From: Allobosea sp.
GTDB taxonomy: Bacteria > Pseudomonadota > Alphaproteobacteria > Rhizobiales > Kaistiaceae
DNA length: 64,000 nt
Direction: 5' to 3'
Assembly (NCBI GenBank): GCA_017307955.1
Contig: JAFKFV010000009.1
Span: forward strand, 248,001-312,000
In this document: piece by piece, positions 16,713-25,283 of the stretch
Numbering within the stretch: the stretch's first letter is position 1
Layout: the number at the start of each line of letters is the position of its first letter
Made by a program: the position numbers and the translations under genes
Notes under the pieces: generated by a model
The model's input: the letters and a program-made list of their open reading frames with translations, nothing else
The model's database searches: none
Told to the model about the DNA's origin: nothing

Positions 16713-17636
16713 ATGAAAACCGATGTCGTCGAGCCGACCGATCTCGCCCGCTCGGTGATCAGTGTCCCGCCCCTGCCGCGCGGTGCCGACGGCACGCTGG
16801 ACCGCCAGGAGACGCGGAAGCTCGTCGATCACCTCTTCGCCGGCGGCGTCTCGACCTTCCTCTTCGGCGGCAACGCCAATCTCTACAATATGGGCTTTCG
16901 CGAATTCGCGCCGTTCCTCGATCTCGTCGAGGACGTGACGCCGGAAGAAGGTTGGGCCATCCCCTCCGTCGGCGCCGATTTCGGCAAGGCCGCCGACCAG
17001 ATCGACATGCTGCGCGAGCGCGACTTCCCGACCGCGATGCTGCTGCCCGCCGCTTCGGCCGCGACACCCGCCGGCGTCGCGACGGGAATCCGCCGCCTCG
17101 CCGACCGCTATGGCCGCCCGCTCATCGCCTATGTGCGCGCCGATGGCTATCTCGCGCCCCGCGATCTCGCGGCGCTCTTCGACGACGGCGCGGTGGCGGC
17201 GCTGAAATATGCCATCGTGCGGCCGGACCCGGCCGAGGATCCCGCTCTTTCGGCCTTCCTGGACGCCGCCGGCTCGGCGGAGCGCATCGTCAGCGGCATC
17301 GGCGAGCGGCCGGTCATCGCCCATCTCGCCGGTTTCGGGCTGAAGAGCTTCACCTCCGGCTCCGTCTGCATCGCGCCGCATCTCTCGACGGCGATCCTGC
17401 ATGCGCTGAAGGGCGGCGAGACCGAGGCGGCCTCTCTGCTGCGCGAGCATTTCCTCCCGCTCGAGGATCTCCGCGACGCCTATTCGCCCATCCGCGTCCT
17501 GCACGAGGCCGTGCGCCTTGCCCGCATCGCCGATACCGGCCCGCTATCGCCGTTCCTCGCCAATATCGAGGACCCGGGCACGCTGGACGAGATCGAGCGC
17601 GCCGCCTGCCGCCTGCGTGACACGACGCTCGGCTAA
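16713..17636 (+). CDS. Dihydrodipicolinate synthase (DapA)/KDG-aldolase family protein, atypical
   Basis: A 307-residue TIM-barrel class I lyase of the DapA/N-acetylneuraminate lyase superfamily. The Schiff-base lysine is probably K165 (ALKYAI) and the catalytic tyrosine Y140 (LIAYVRADGY). The usual GTTGE carboxylate-binding motif after the second strand is replaced by FGGNANL (51-57), so it should not be true DapA. Given the lactonase, the FAH hydrolase and the sugar ABC importer around it, a 2-keto-3-deoxy sugar-acid aldolase or dehydratase is the best guess. The ATG at 16713 has GGGGA upstream; earlier in-frame starts add a lysine/glutamine-rich leader unlike the family. Confidence 0.85.
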   Translation: MKTDVVEPTDLARSVISVPPLPRGADGTLDRQETRKLVDHLFAGGVSTFLFGGNANLYNMGFREFAPFLDLVEDVTPEEGWAIPSVGADFGKAADQIDMLRERDFPTAMLLPAASAATPAGVATGIRRLADRYGRPLIAYVRADGYLAPRDLAALFDDGAVAALKYAIVRPDPAEDPALSAFLDAAGSAERIVSGIGERPVIAHLAGFGLKSFTSGSVCIAPHLSTAILHALKGGETEAASLLREHFLPLEDLRDAYSPIRVLHEAVRLARIADTGPLSPFLANIEDPGTLDEIERAACRLRDTTLG

Positions 17637-17682
17637 GGCTTCTTCTGCATCGCAACAGATTTGATCGATTTTATACTGCGAC

Positions 17683-17707
17683 TGCACAGTCCAATAGGGG
17701 TGCACAG
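17683..17707. promoter_or_regulatory. TGCACAG direct repeat upstream of the sugar-binding protein gene
   Basis: TGCACAG occurs at 17683-17689 and at 17701-17707, 18 bp apart, in the AT-richer 232-bp gap between the DapA-like gene and the substrate-binding protein gene. It may be an operator of a sugar-responsive repressor. I do not see a convincing promoter at a fixed distance from it. Confidence 0.25.
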
Positions 17708-17868
17708 CGGCGCATTTCGCGGCTTCGAGACCCTATCATCCTACAAATCGGCCTGAAAATTCGACAAAAGGCAGGTCTACCGGGCGTTGCGGCTGCGCAA
17801 GCCGTTCAATATGCTGCCTCAACTCGGATCGCCCAAGAAAATCCGGGGAATCTTTCGGGAGGAAAAGA

Positions 17869-18951
17869 ATGACCAGGCTCATGAAGACGCTCGCGCTCGG
17901 CGCGGCGGTGTCGCTCGTCGGCACCTATGCCTATGCGCAGTCGGGAACGCTGGACAAGGCGGTCGGCGGCTACACCTTCGAGGACGCCTCCAAGGAGGCA
18001 CCGGGCACGAAGGACTTCCATTCCAAGGATGGCAAGCTGACCTTCGCCATCATCACGCACACCGCCGGCAACGGCTTCTTCGATCCGACCTATGTCGGCG
18101 CGCAGGTCGCCGCCAACGCCTTCGGCATCAACCTGATCAAGCTCGGCTCGGAAGCGCCGGTCGACGACATTCCGCGCGAGATCGAGATCCTCAACCAGGT
18201 CATCAACGACCCGACCATCGACGGCATCATCATGACGACGCCGCAGTCGGGCGCCTATGACGACATCGTCAAGAAGGCCTTCGCCAACGGCATTCCCGTC
18301 GCGACGACCAACTCCTTCGATCCGAAGCTCGCCAACCGTTCGTCCATCAGCCATACCGGCCAGCAGTCAGCCGCCGCGGCGATCGGCGGCGAGGCGCTCG
18401 CCAAATGCGTCCTCGATTCCGGCGCCAAGGGCGGCTCGATCATCTTCCCGTCGACCACGACGCTCGGCAATGAAGAGGTCAACCGCCGCGTCACCGCCGC
18501 CTTCGAGGCGACCGTGAAGGCGCTCAACGATGCCGGCCGCCTGAACGACTTCAAGGTCGACGCCGGTCCCGAGAATATCGGCATCGACGTCAACAAGGAC
18601 GACATCGTCAACTCGATCGTCTCGCTGATCGAATCGCGTGGCGACGTGGTCGGCGGCTTCGCGGCCAATGGCTTCGTGACCCCGGCTCTTGGCGATGCCG
18701 TCGCGCAGCTGAAGCTCAACGGCAAGGTCTGCGCCTTCGGCTTCGACCTCGGACCGAAGCAGCAGGAGCAGATCCGCACCGGCGCGCTCTCGGGCTCGCT
18801 CGGCCAGCAGCCGTTCCTGCAGGGCTTCTGGCCGGTCGCCCAGCTCTATCTCCAGATCGACCGCGGCATCTCGGCCGCCAATCTCGACACGAGCGCCCAG
18901 CTCGTGACGAAGGACACGGTCGACCTGGTCGGCAAGCGCTTCGAGAACTGA
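17869..18951 (+). CDS. Sugar ABC transporter substrate-binding protein
   Basis: Periplasmic binding protein of a ribose/fructose-type (CUT2) importer, 360 residues. It has a signal peptide with cleavage likely after AYA-QSG (about residue 24). The mature protein has the type I (RbsB-like) two-lobe pattern: FAIITHTAGNGFFDPTYVGA, DGIIMTTPQSGAYDDIVKKA, then GGFAANGFVTPALGDAV in lobe two. The start is fixed by GGGAGGAAAAGA just upstream. It is the first gene of an operon with a fused permease and a short ATPase. The sugar is not known; the adjacent lactonase and lyase suggest a sugar that is oxidised to an acid. Confidence 0.93.
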   Translation: MTRLMKTLALGAAVSLVGTYAYAQSGTLDKAVGGYTFEDASKEAPGTKDFHSKDGKLTFAIITHTAGNGFFDPTYVGAQVAANAFGINLIKLGSEAPVDDIPREIEILNQVINDPTIDGIIMTTPQSGAYDDIVKKAFANGIPVATTNSFDPKLANRSSISHTGQQSAAAAIGGEALAKCVLDSGAKGGSIIFPSTTTLGNEEVNRRVTAAFEATVKALNDAGRLNDFKVDAGPENIGIDVNKDDIVNSIVSLIESRGDVVGGFAANGFVTPALGDAVAQLKLNGKVCAFGFDLGPKQQEQIRTGALSGSLGQQPFLQGFWPVAQLYLQIDRGISAANLDTSAQLVTKDTVDLVGKRFEN

Positions 18952-18966
18952 GCCGCCTGCGGAGCG

Positions 18967-18993
18967 GCCATCCGCGCCGACAGCGCGGATGGC
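18967..18993 (+). terminator. Perfect hairpin behind the binding-protein gene (processing or attenuation signal)
   Basis: GCCATCCGCGC and GCGCGGATGGC form an 11-bp perfect stem around a five-base loop, 15 bases after the binding-protein stop. There is no proper T-run (GGTTTTC comes eight bases later), so it may be a partial terminator or an mRNA 3'-end stabiliser keeping binding-protein levels above those of the permease. Confidence 0.6.
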
Positions 18994-19009
18994 TGCCAGG
19001 TTTTCACCT

Positions 19010-19096
19010 GTCATTGCCGGGCTCGACCCGGCAATCCAGCCTTGCCGCAGCCTAACCAGCCGAAGTCTGGATCCCCGGGTCAAGCCCGGGGATGAC
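19010..19096. repeat. REP-like palindromic repeat pair
   Basis: Two palindromes face each other: 19010-19039 (GTCATTGCCGGG ... CCCGGCAATCCAG) and 19067-19096 (CTGGATCCCCGGG ... CCCGGGGATGAC). Each folds on itself, and the two are nearly reverse complements of one another. This is the dispersed intergenic palindrome common in rhizobial genomes. It lies between the binding-protein and permease genes and has no coding role, though it is open in the permease frame. Confidence 0.75.
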
Positions 19097-19138
19097 AAAG
19101 AAGCGCGGCAGCCGCCGGCAGGCCGGCCAAGGATTCCC

Positions 19139-21424
19139 ATGACCGCCATCAGCACCGCCCCGCCCCTCCGCAGACGCCTGCCCTTCGAGCTGATCGGCGG
19201 CTGGGAGATCGGCCTTCTCGCCTTCATGGTGCTGCTCTACGCGGCCGGCGTCGTCATCAACCCGAAATTCTTCGGCCAGCCCGACGCCTTCTCGGCCATC
19301 CTGCGCGATACGGCGCGCTTCGGCGTGATGGCCGCCGGCATGACCTTCGTCATCGTCAACAAGGATCTCGACCTCTCGGTCGGCTCCACCTTCGGCCTCG
19401 TCGCCACGATCTTCTCGATCGCCTTCTCGAAGTCCTATTACGATCTCGGCATCGTCGCCTCGCTGAGCGCGGCCGTCCTGACCGGGCTGGCGGTCGGCCT
19501 CGTCAACGGCGTGTTCGTGACCGTCCTGCGCGTGCCGGCCTTCATCACGACGCTCACGATGCTCTTCATCGGGCGCGGCCTCGTGCTCGGTCTCACCGGC
19601 GGCAAGACGATCTCCTACAGCGAAAAGGCGGCGAGCGACGGTGCCTGGTTCTTCCAGATCGGCGAGACCAACGCGCTCGGCTTCAACAACCAGATCCTGA
19701 TCTTCATCCTCGTCACGATCGTCGGCATGTTCGCCCTCGCGAAGACGCGCTGGGGCTACGAGACCTACGCCACCGGCGGCAACGAGCTCGCCGCGACCTA
19801 TGCCGGAATTCCGACCCGTCGCGTGCGCATGCGCGGCTACGTGCTCTCGGCGCTCTCCGCCACGCTCGCCGGCCTGATGAGCGTCGCGCAGGACAAGGGC
19901 ATCACCTCGCAATATGGCCAGGGCGCCGAGCTCATCGTCATCGCGGCCGTGATCGTCGGCGGCGCCTCGATCCTCGGCGGTCGCGGCCGCCTGCTCGGCG
20001 GCGCGCTCGGCGCCATCCTCGTCACGCTGATCGACAAGGTGCTGCGCGAGGGCATTCCGATGACGCGCATCGTCAAGGTCGGCGATGCCGAGATGAAGGT
20101 GCAGGGCATGGCGCAGCTGCCGCCCGGCGCGGTTCCGGCCTTTCTCGGGCTGATCCTGCTGCTCTCGGTGCTCATCGAGCCCTGGATCATCCGCCGCAAC
20201 GTGTTTCCGCGCCTCTGGGCCCGTGTCCGGGGCCGGCCGCTGCCGCCGGTGATCGAGGTCGGCGGCGTCGCCATCGAGGGCGCGCAGACCAAGGGCTCCT
20301 CGGCCTCCGATCGCTCGATGCGGGCGCGCGGCCCGATCGGCCATTTCCTGGCGCGGCGCGACGCGGCGGCGATCATCCTCGCCGTGGCGCTCTGGTGCGT
20401 CGGGCTCTATCTCCGGCCCGATTTCTGGGGCTCGATCGACAATTCCTTCAACCTGATGCTGTCCTTCACCGAGGTCGGCCTGCTCGCCATCGGCATGACC
20501 TATGTCATCGCCAATGGCGACATCGACCTTTCGGTCGGCTCGGTCCTCGCCCTCTCCGCCGCCACCTGCGCCTTCCTCATGAAGCAGCTCGGCTTCGATC
20601 CGGCGACGGCGGTGTTCATCGCCCTCGTGGCCGGCGCGGCGGCGGGCGTCGTCAATGCGCTGCTCACCGTCGGCTTCGGCCTGCCGGCCTTCGTCGCGAC
20701 GCTCGGCATGTTCTACATGGCGCGCGGCATCGGCGCCTGGCTGACGGCCGGCCGGCAGCTCTCCTCGTTCCCCGAGGGCTTCAACCTGCTCGGCCGCAAG
20801 CTGATCGACGCGCTGACCTATTTCGGCGTTGCCCCCGCGCGCGGCAGCCTCGCTTACGATCTCGCGGCGGCGCTCAGCGTGCAGACGATCTTCATGATCG
20901 TGGTCGCGATCATCGCGGGGCTCATCCTCGGCAAGACGCCGTTCGGGCAGATGATCTACGCGACCGGCGGCAATCGTCGCGCCGCCGAATATGCCGGCAT
21001 CGACACAGGCCGCGTCCGCGCGATCAGCCTCGTCTTCTCGGCGCTCTGCGCCGCCTGCGCGGGCGTCATCTATGTCGCCTTCCTGCGCTCCTTCAATCCG
21101 TCCGCCGGCCAGCTGCGCGAGCTCGACGCCATCGCGGCCGTGATCATCGGCGGCGGCTCGATCTTTGGCGGCTACGGCACGGTGATCGGCGCGCTCGCCG
21201 GCGCGGCTGTCATCGCGCTCATCCGCGCGCTGCTCTCGCTGCAGCTGATCCTCGGCAACGGCCAGTCCTTCGTGATGCCGCAGCACTGGGTCAATGTCTT
21301 CATCGGCCTGATCCTGATGGTCGCCGTGGTCGGCGATGTCTGGATCCGGCAAGGCGATCTCGGCGCATCAATCCGCCGCCGCCTCGGCGGCCGCCGCAGC
21401 GCCGCGCCCCGCACAGCCTCCTGA
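19139..21424 (+). CDS. Sugar ABC transporter permease, tandem fusion of two RbsC-type permeases
   Basis: Inner-membrane part of the importer, 761 residues, twice the normal length. It consists of two homologous CUT2 permeases in one chain. Half one (about 15-350) has GMTFVIVNKDLDLSVGS and TYATGGNELAATYAGIP. Half two (about 400-750) has GMTYVIANGDIDLSVGS and IYATGGNRRAAEYAGID at the matching places. A charged linker of about 50 residues (around 355-405) joins them. A single chain would thus supply both transmembrane halves. The ATG at 19139 follows the REP element; no strong ribosome binding site is seen. The ATPase gene follows after 14 bases. Confidence 0.92.
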   Translation: MTAISTAPPLRRRLPFELIGGWEIGLLAFMVLLYAAGVVINPKFFGQPDAFSAILRDTARFGVMAAGMTFVIVNKDLDLSVGSTFGLVATIFSIAFSKSYYDLGIVASLSAAVLTGLAVGLVNGVFVTVLRVPAFITTLTMLFIGRGLVLGLTGGKTISYSEKAASDGAWFFQIGETNALGFNNQILIFILVTIVGMFALAKTRWGYETYATGGNELAATYAGIPTRRVRMRGYVLSALSATLAGLMSVAQDKGITSQYGQGAELIVIAAVIVGGASILGGRGRLLGGALGAILVTLIDKVLREGIPMTRIVKVGDAEMKVQGMAQLPPGAVPAFLGLILLLSVLIEPWIIRRNVFPRLWARVRGRPLPPVIEVGGVAIEGAQTKGSSASDRSMRARGPIGHFLARRDAAAIILAVALWCVGLYLRPDFWGSIDNSFNLMLSFTEVGLLAIGMTYVIANGDIDLSVGSVLALSAATCAFLMKQLGFDPATAVFIALVAGAAAGVVNALLTVGFGLPAFVATLGMFYMARGIGAWLTAGRQLSSFPEGFNLLGRKLIDALTYFGVAPARGSLAYDLAAALSVQTIFMIVVAIIAGLILGKTPFGQMIYATGGNRRAAEYAGIDTGRVRAISLVFSALCAACAGVIYVAFLRSFNPSAGQLRELDAIAAVIIGGGSIFGGYGTVIGALAGAAVIALIRALLSLQLILGNGQSFVMPQHWVNVFIGLILMVAVVGDVWIRQGDLGASIRRRLGGRRSAAPRTAS

Positions 21425-21438
21425 CGACGGAGTTCCTC

Positions 21439-22248
21439 ATGACCACGCGTTCCGCCATGTCCTCCGGTTCAGCGACGCCGCTGCTCATCGAGATGCGCAA
21501 CATCTCCAAGGCCTTCGGCCCCGTGCAGGCGCTGCGCGACGTCAATCTCCGCCTTGCGCCCGGCGAGATCCTCGGCCTTGTCGGCGACAATTCGGCCGGC
21601 AAGTCGACGCTCATGAAGGTGATGACCGGCGCCTATCAGCGCGATTCCGGCGACGTGCTCGTCGACGGGCGGCCGACACATTTCAAGAGCCCGCATGAGA
21701 GCCGCGTCGACGGCATCGAGATGATCTACCAGGACTTCGCGCTCTGCGGGAACATGGACATCGCGCAGAACATCTTCCTCGGCCGCTGGCCGCGCCGCGG
21801 CCTGTTCGTCGATCGGAAGCGGATGTATGCCGAGGCCGAGGAGGTGCTGAAGCGCCTCAAGGTCGACGTCAACTCGGTGTTCCAGAAGGTCGAGAGCCTG
21901 TCCGGCGGCCGCCAGCAATCGGTCGCCATCGCCCGCGCCATCTCGTTCAATCCTCGGGTCGTGGTCCTCGACGAGCCGACGGCCAATCTCTCGGTGATGG
22001 CGACGGAGCGGCTGCTCGAGACCATGGCCGAGCTGAAGCGCCACGGCGTCGCGCAGATCATCATCTCGCACCGCCTCACCGACATCTTCGACGTCGGCGA
22101 CCGCATCATGGTGATGAAGCGCGGCCAGGCGGTCGGCGACCGCTATATCCGCCACACCGACGAGGCCGAGGTGCTGGAACTCATCGTCTCCGGCACGCCG
22201 GAAACCGCGATGACCGCCGATCAGGCGCTGGCGGCCCGGGCGGCGTAA
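21439..22248 (+). CDS. Sugar ABC transporter ATP-binding protein, single nucleotide-binding domain
   Basis: ATPase of the importer, 269 residues with one nucleotide-binding domain, as in FrcA, not two as in RbsA. Walker A is GDNSAGKST, the signature is LSGGRQQSVAIARA, and Walker B is VVVLDEPTANLSV, where the usual D-loop Asp is missing; this is common in the CUT2 family. The switch His is in ISHRL. I start at the ATG at 21439, with CGGAG upstream. The longer open frame runs back through the permease and is a shadow. It forms an operon with the binding protein and the fused permease and is followed by a terminator. Confidence 0.92.
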   Translation: MTTRSAMSSGSATPLLIEMRNISKAFGPVQALRDVNLRLAPGEILGLVGDNSAGKSTLMKVMTGAYQRDSGDVLVDGRPTHFKSPHESRVDGIEMIYQDFALCGNMDIAQNIFLGRWPRRGLFVDRKRMYAEAEEVLKRLKVDVNSVFQKVESLSGGRQQSVAIARAISFNPRVVVLDEPTANLSVMATERLLETMAELKRHGVAQIIISHRLTDIFDVGDRIMVMKRGQAVGDRYIRHTDEAEVLELIVSGTPETAMTADQALAARAA

Positions 22249-22284
22249 GTCCGGAGGGCTTGCGGCGCAGGACCGTAAACGAAA

Positions 22285-22320
22285 CGGCCCCCCGCGCGAT
22301 TGCGCGAGAGGCCGCCTTTT
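22285..22320. terminator. Terminator between the ABC importer operon and valS
   Basis: A CGGCC...GGCCG outer stem with an inner GCGCG/CGCGC helix, ending in TTTT on the plus strand and GTTT on the minus strand. It lies between converging gene ends and can serve both. Confidence 0.7.
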
Positions 22321-22339
22321 GCATCCGGATTCGCTGCCG

Positions 22340-25177
22340 TCAGCCCTTCAGCCGCTCCAGCGCCGAGGTGAATTTCGCGACCAGCGCTTCGGCCTCGGCG
22401 AGGCGCTCGCGCTGCTCTTCGATCACCTCTTCCGGCGCCTTGCTGACGAACTGTTCGTTGCCGAGCTTGGCATTGATCTTGGCGATCTCCTTCTCCGCCT
22501 TGTCGCGCTCCTTGGTGAGGCGCGCGCGTTCGGCGTCGAGGTCGATGACGCCGGCGAGCGGCAGGGCGATCGTCGCCTCGCCGACCACCGTCTGCACGGC
22601 GCCCTTCGGCGGCGCGTCGGCGACCGTGACTTCGGCGGCGCGTGCGAGGCGCTTGATCAGCGCGTCATGCGTCGCGAGCCTCTCGACCGTCGCCGGTGCC
22701 GCGCCGACCACGGCGAGCGGCACCATGGCGCCCGGCGGCACATTGATCTCCGAGCGGACCGAACGGACAGAGGTGATGAGATCAACCAGCCAGTTGATCT
22801 CACCGGCCGCCGCCTCGTCCTCGAAGGACAGCTGCGGCCAATCGGTCAGCACGAGCATTTCGTCACGCGTGCCGGTCCGGCCCCACAGCTCCTCGGTGAT
22901 GAAGGGCATGAAGGGATGCAGCAGCGTGACGATGCGGTCGAAGGTCCAGCCGATCGCCGCGCGCGTCTCCGCCTTCGCGGCGGCGTCCGCGTCCTCGTTC
23001 ATGAGGACCGGCTTCACCAGTTCCAGATACCAGTCGCAGAAGGTGTTCCAGACGAAGCGGTAGAGCGTGTTCGCGGCGTCGTTGAAGCGATAGGCCTCGA
23101 GCGCCTCGGTGACGGCCCGTGCGGTGCGCGTCGTCTCGGTGGCGATCCAGCGATTGAGCTTTTCCTTGGCCGATGACGGATCGAAGGCGCCGCCATGCAC
23201 GGCGCCGTTCATCTCGGCGAAGCGGGCGGCATTCCAGAGCTTGGTCGCGAAATTGCGATAGCCCTCGACGCGGCTGGTCGCCAGCTTGATGTCGCGGCCC
23301 TGCGCCGCCATCGCCGCCAGCGTGAAGCGCAGCGCATCGGCGCCATACTGGTCGATGAGGCCCAGCGGGTCGATGACGTTGCCCTTCGACTTCGACATCT
23401 TCGCGCCGCGCTCGTCGCGGACGAGGGCGTGGATATAGACATCCTTGAAGGGCTCGACGGGCGTCCCGTCCGCGTCCTTCATGAAGTGCAGCCCCATCAT
23501 CATCATCCGGGCGACCCAGAAGAAGATGATGTCGAAGCCGGTGATGAGGACGGTGGTCGGATAGTAGCGGGCGAGCTCCGCCGTCTCGTCCGGCCAGCCG
23601 AGCGTCGAGAACGGCCACAGCGCGGACGAGAACCAGGTATCGAGCACGTCCTCGTCGCGGACGAGCGTCAGCTCGAGCGCCGTCGCGGCGTCGTCGAGCT
23701 CGCCGGGAACGGCAGCCGTCCCGATGACGATCCGTTCGAGATTGGGCGCGATCGGGCCTGCGTCATCGGTGGCGAACTTGTAATAGCGATAGGCCTCGTC
23801 GCGAGCCTCTTCCTCGCTCGCGGCGACGAAGGTCGCGCCGTCCGGGCCATACCAGGCCGGGATCTGATGGCCCCACCACAGCTGGCGCGAGATGCACCAG
23901 GGCTGGATGTTCTCCATCCATTCGTAATAGGTCTTTTCCCAGTTCTTCGGGACGAAGTTGGTGCGACCCTCGCGAACCGAGGCAATGGCCGGGGCGGCCA
24001 GCGTCTTGGCGTCGACATACCACTGGTCGGTCAGGAACGGCTCGATCGGGACATTGCCGCGGTCGCCATGCGGGACCATGTGCATATGGTCCTCGATCTT
24101 GGCGAGATAGCCGCCCTCCTCCATCAGCGCGACGACCGAGCGGCGCGCCGTGAAGCGGTCATGGCCCTCCAGCGCGTCGATCAGCGCGGCCAGCGCCTCG
24201 CCCTTCGGCAAGCCCTCAAGGAAATCCGCGTTGCCGGCGAGCGTGATATTCGCCTCGCGGTCGAGCACCGAGATCATCGGCAGGCTGTGGCGCTTGCCGA
24301 CCTCGAAATCGTTGAAATCATGAGCCGGCGTGATCTTGACCGCGCCCGAGCCCTTCTCGGGATCCGAATAGGCATCGGCGACGATCGGGATGCGCCGGCC
24401 GACCAGCGGCAGGATCACATGCTGGCCGATGAGCGGCTGCCAGCGTTCGTCGTCGGGATGGACCGCGACGGCCGTGTCGCCGAGCATCGTCTCCGGGCGC
24501 GTGGTGGCGACGACGATATAGCTCGTCTCGTCATCGGGGTCGAAGGCGCGTCCCTCGATCGGGTAGCGGAAATGCCAGAGATGGCCCTTCGTCTCGATCT
24601 GGACGACCTCGAGATCCGAGATCGCCGTGATCAGCGCCGGGTCCCAGTTGACGAGCCGCTTGTCCTTGTAGATCAGCCCGGCGCGGTGCAGCTCGACGAA
24701 GACCTTGACGACGGCGCGCGACAGGCCCTCGTCCATGGTGAAGCGCTCGCGCGACCAGTCGGCCGAGGCGCCGAGGCGCTTCAGCTGGCCGATGATCGTG
24801 CCGCCGGATTCGCCCTTCCAGGTCCAGACCTTTTCGAGGAAGGCCTCGCGGCCGATCGCGCGACGGCCCGGCTCCTGCCGCTCCATCATCTGCCGCTCGA
24901 CCACCATCTGCGTCGCGATGCCGGCATGATCGAGGCCGACCTGCCAGAGCACGTCGCGGCCGCGCATGCGCTCGAAGCGCACCAGCACGTCCTGCAGCGT
25001 GTTGTTGAGGGCATGCCCCATATGGAGCGAGCCGGTGACGTTCGGCGGCGGGATGACGATCGAGAAGGGCTCGGCGCCTTCCTTCGCGCCGGCGCCGGCC
25101 TTGAAGGCGCCAGCCTGCTGCCACGCGTCATAGATGCGCGGCTCGACGGCGGCCGCGTCGTAGTTCTTGTCCAGCAT
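22340..25177 (-). CDS. valS: Valyl-tRNA synthetase
   Basis: Class Ia aminoacyl-tRNA synthetase that charges tRNA-Val. The Rossmann core has the HIGH motif as HMGH (in PPPNVTGSLHMGHAL) and KMSKS (KMSKSKGNVIDP). A large CP1 editing domain lies between them, the anticodon-binding helices follow, and the C-terminal coiled-coil arm (about the last 70 residues, ERARLTKERDKAEKEI) is intact. I start at 25177 (MLDKNYDAAAVEPRIY), giving 945 residues in line with the family. The ATG at 25237 would add 20 polar residues. The gene is about 100 bp downstream of popZ on the same strand, a usual rhizobial arrangement. Confidence 0.96.
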   Translation of the reverse strand: MLDKNYDAAAVEPRIYDAWQQAGAFKAGAGAKEGAEPFSIVIPPPNVTGSLHMGHALNNTLQDVLVRFERMRGRDVLWQVGLDHAGIATQMVVERQMMERQEPGRRAIGREAFLEKVWTWKGESGGTIIGQLKRLGASADWSRERFTMDEGLSRAVVKVFVELHRAGLIYKDKRLVNWDPALITAISDLEVVQIETKGHLWHFRYPIEGRAFDPDDETSYIVVATTRPETMLGDTAVAVHPDDERWQPLIGQHVILPLVGRRIPIVADAYSDPEKGSGAVKITPAHDFNDFEVGKRHSLPMISVLDREANITLAGNADFLEGLPKGEALAALIDALEGHDRFTARRSVVALMEEGGYLAKIEDHMHMVPHGDRGNVPIEPFLTDQWYVDAKTLAAPAIASVREGRTNFVPKNWEKTYYEWMENIQPWCISRQLWWGHQIPAWYGPDGATFVAASEEEARDEAYRYYKFATDDAGPIAPNLERIVIGTAAVPGELDDAATALELTLVRDEDVLDTWFSSALWPFSTLGWPDETAELARYYPTTVLITGFDIIFFWVARMMMMGLHFMKDADGTPVEPFKDVYIHALVRDERGAKMSKSKGNVIDPLGLIDQYGADALRFTLAAMAAQGRDIKLATSRVEGYRNFATKLWNAARFAEMNGAVHGGAFDPSSAKEKLNRWIATETTRTARAVTEALEAYRFNDAANTLYRFVWNTFCDWYLELVKPVLMNEDADAAAKAETRAAIGWTFDRIVTLLHPFMPFITEELWGRTGTRDEMLVLTDWPQLSFEDEAAAGEINWLVDLITSVRSVRSEINVPPGAMVPLAVVGAAPATVERLATHDALIKRLARAAEVTVADAPPKGAVQTVVGEATIALPLAGVIDLDAERARLTKERDKAEKEIAKINAKLGNEQFVSKAPEEVIEEQRERLAEAEALVAKFTSALERLKG

Positions 25178-25283
25178 GACCGTGTCCGGATGAGGGTCGT
25201 TGGGTTGCTGGTAATCGGAGGAGCGCCCGCGAGTCAACCGAACGGGACCGCGAAGGGTCGCGGTCGTCGCTCCCGGCGATGGC

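Noticed and set aside
16590..17504. N-terminal extension of the SMP-30 gene to 598 residues
   Set aside because: The extension is antisense to the DapA-like gene. The shorter start at 16589 has a ribosome binding site and family length.
18989..19138. Permease start at 18989
   Set aside because: The extra 50 residues are a translated REP palindrome; the membrane protein begins at 19139.
19052..21352. Open frame of 766 codons antisense to the fused permease
   Set aside because: Low-complexity Asp/Arg/Glu/His-rich product, a typical shadow of a hydrophobic GC-rich gene.
20395..21438. N-terminal extension of the ATPase gene into the permease gene
   Set aside because: It is a second frame of the permease, Arg/Pro-rich with no domain. 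The ATG at 21439 has a ribosome binding site.
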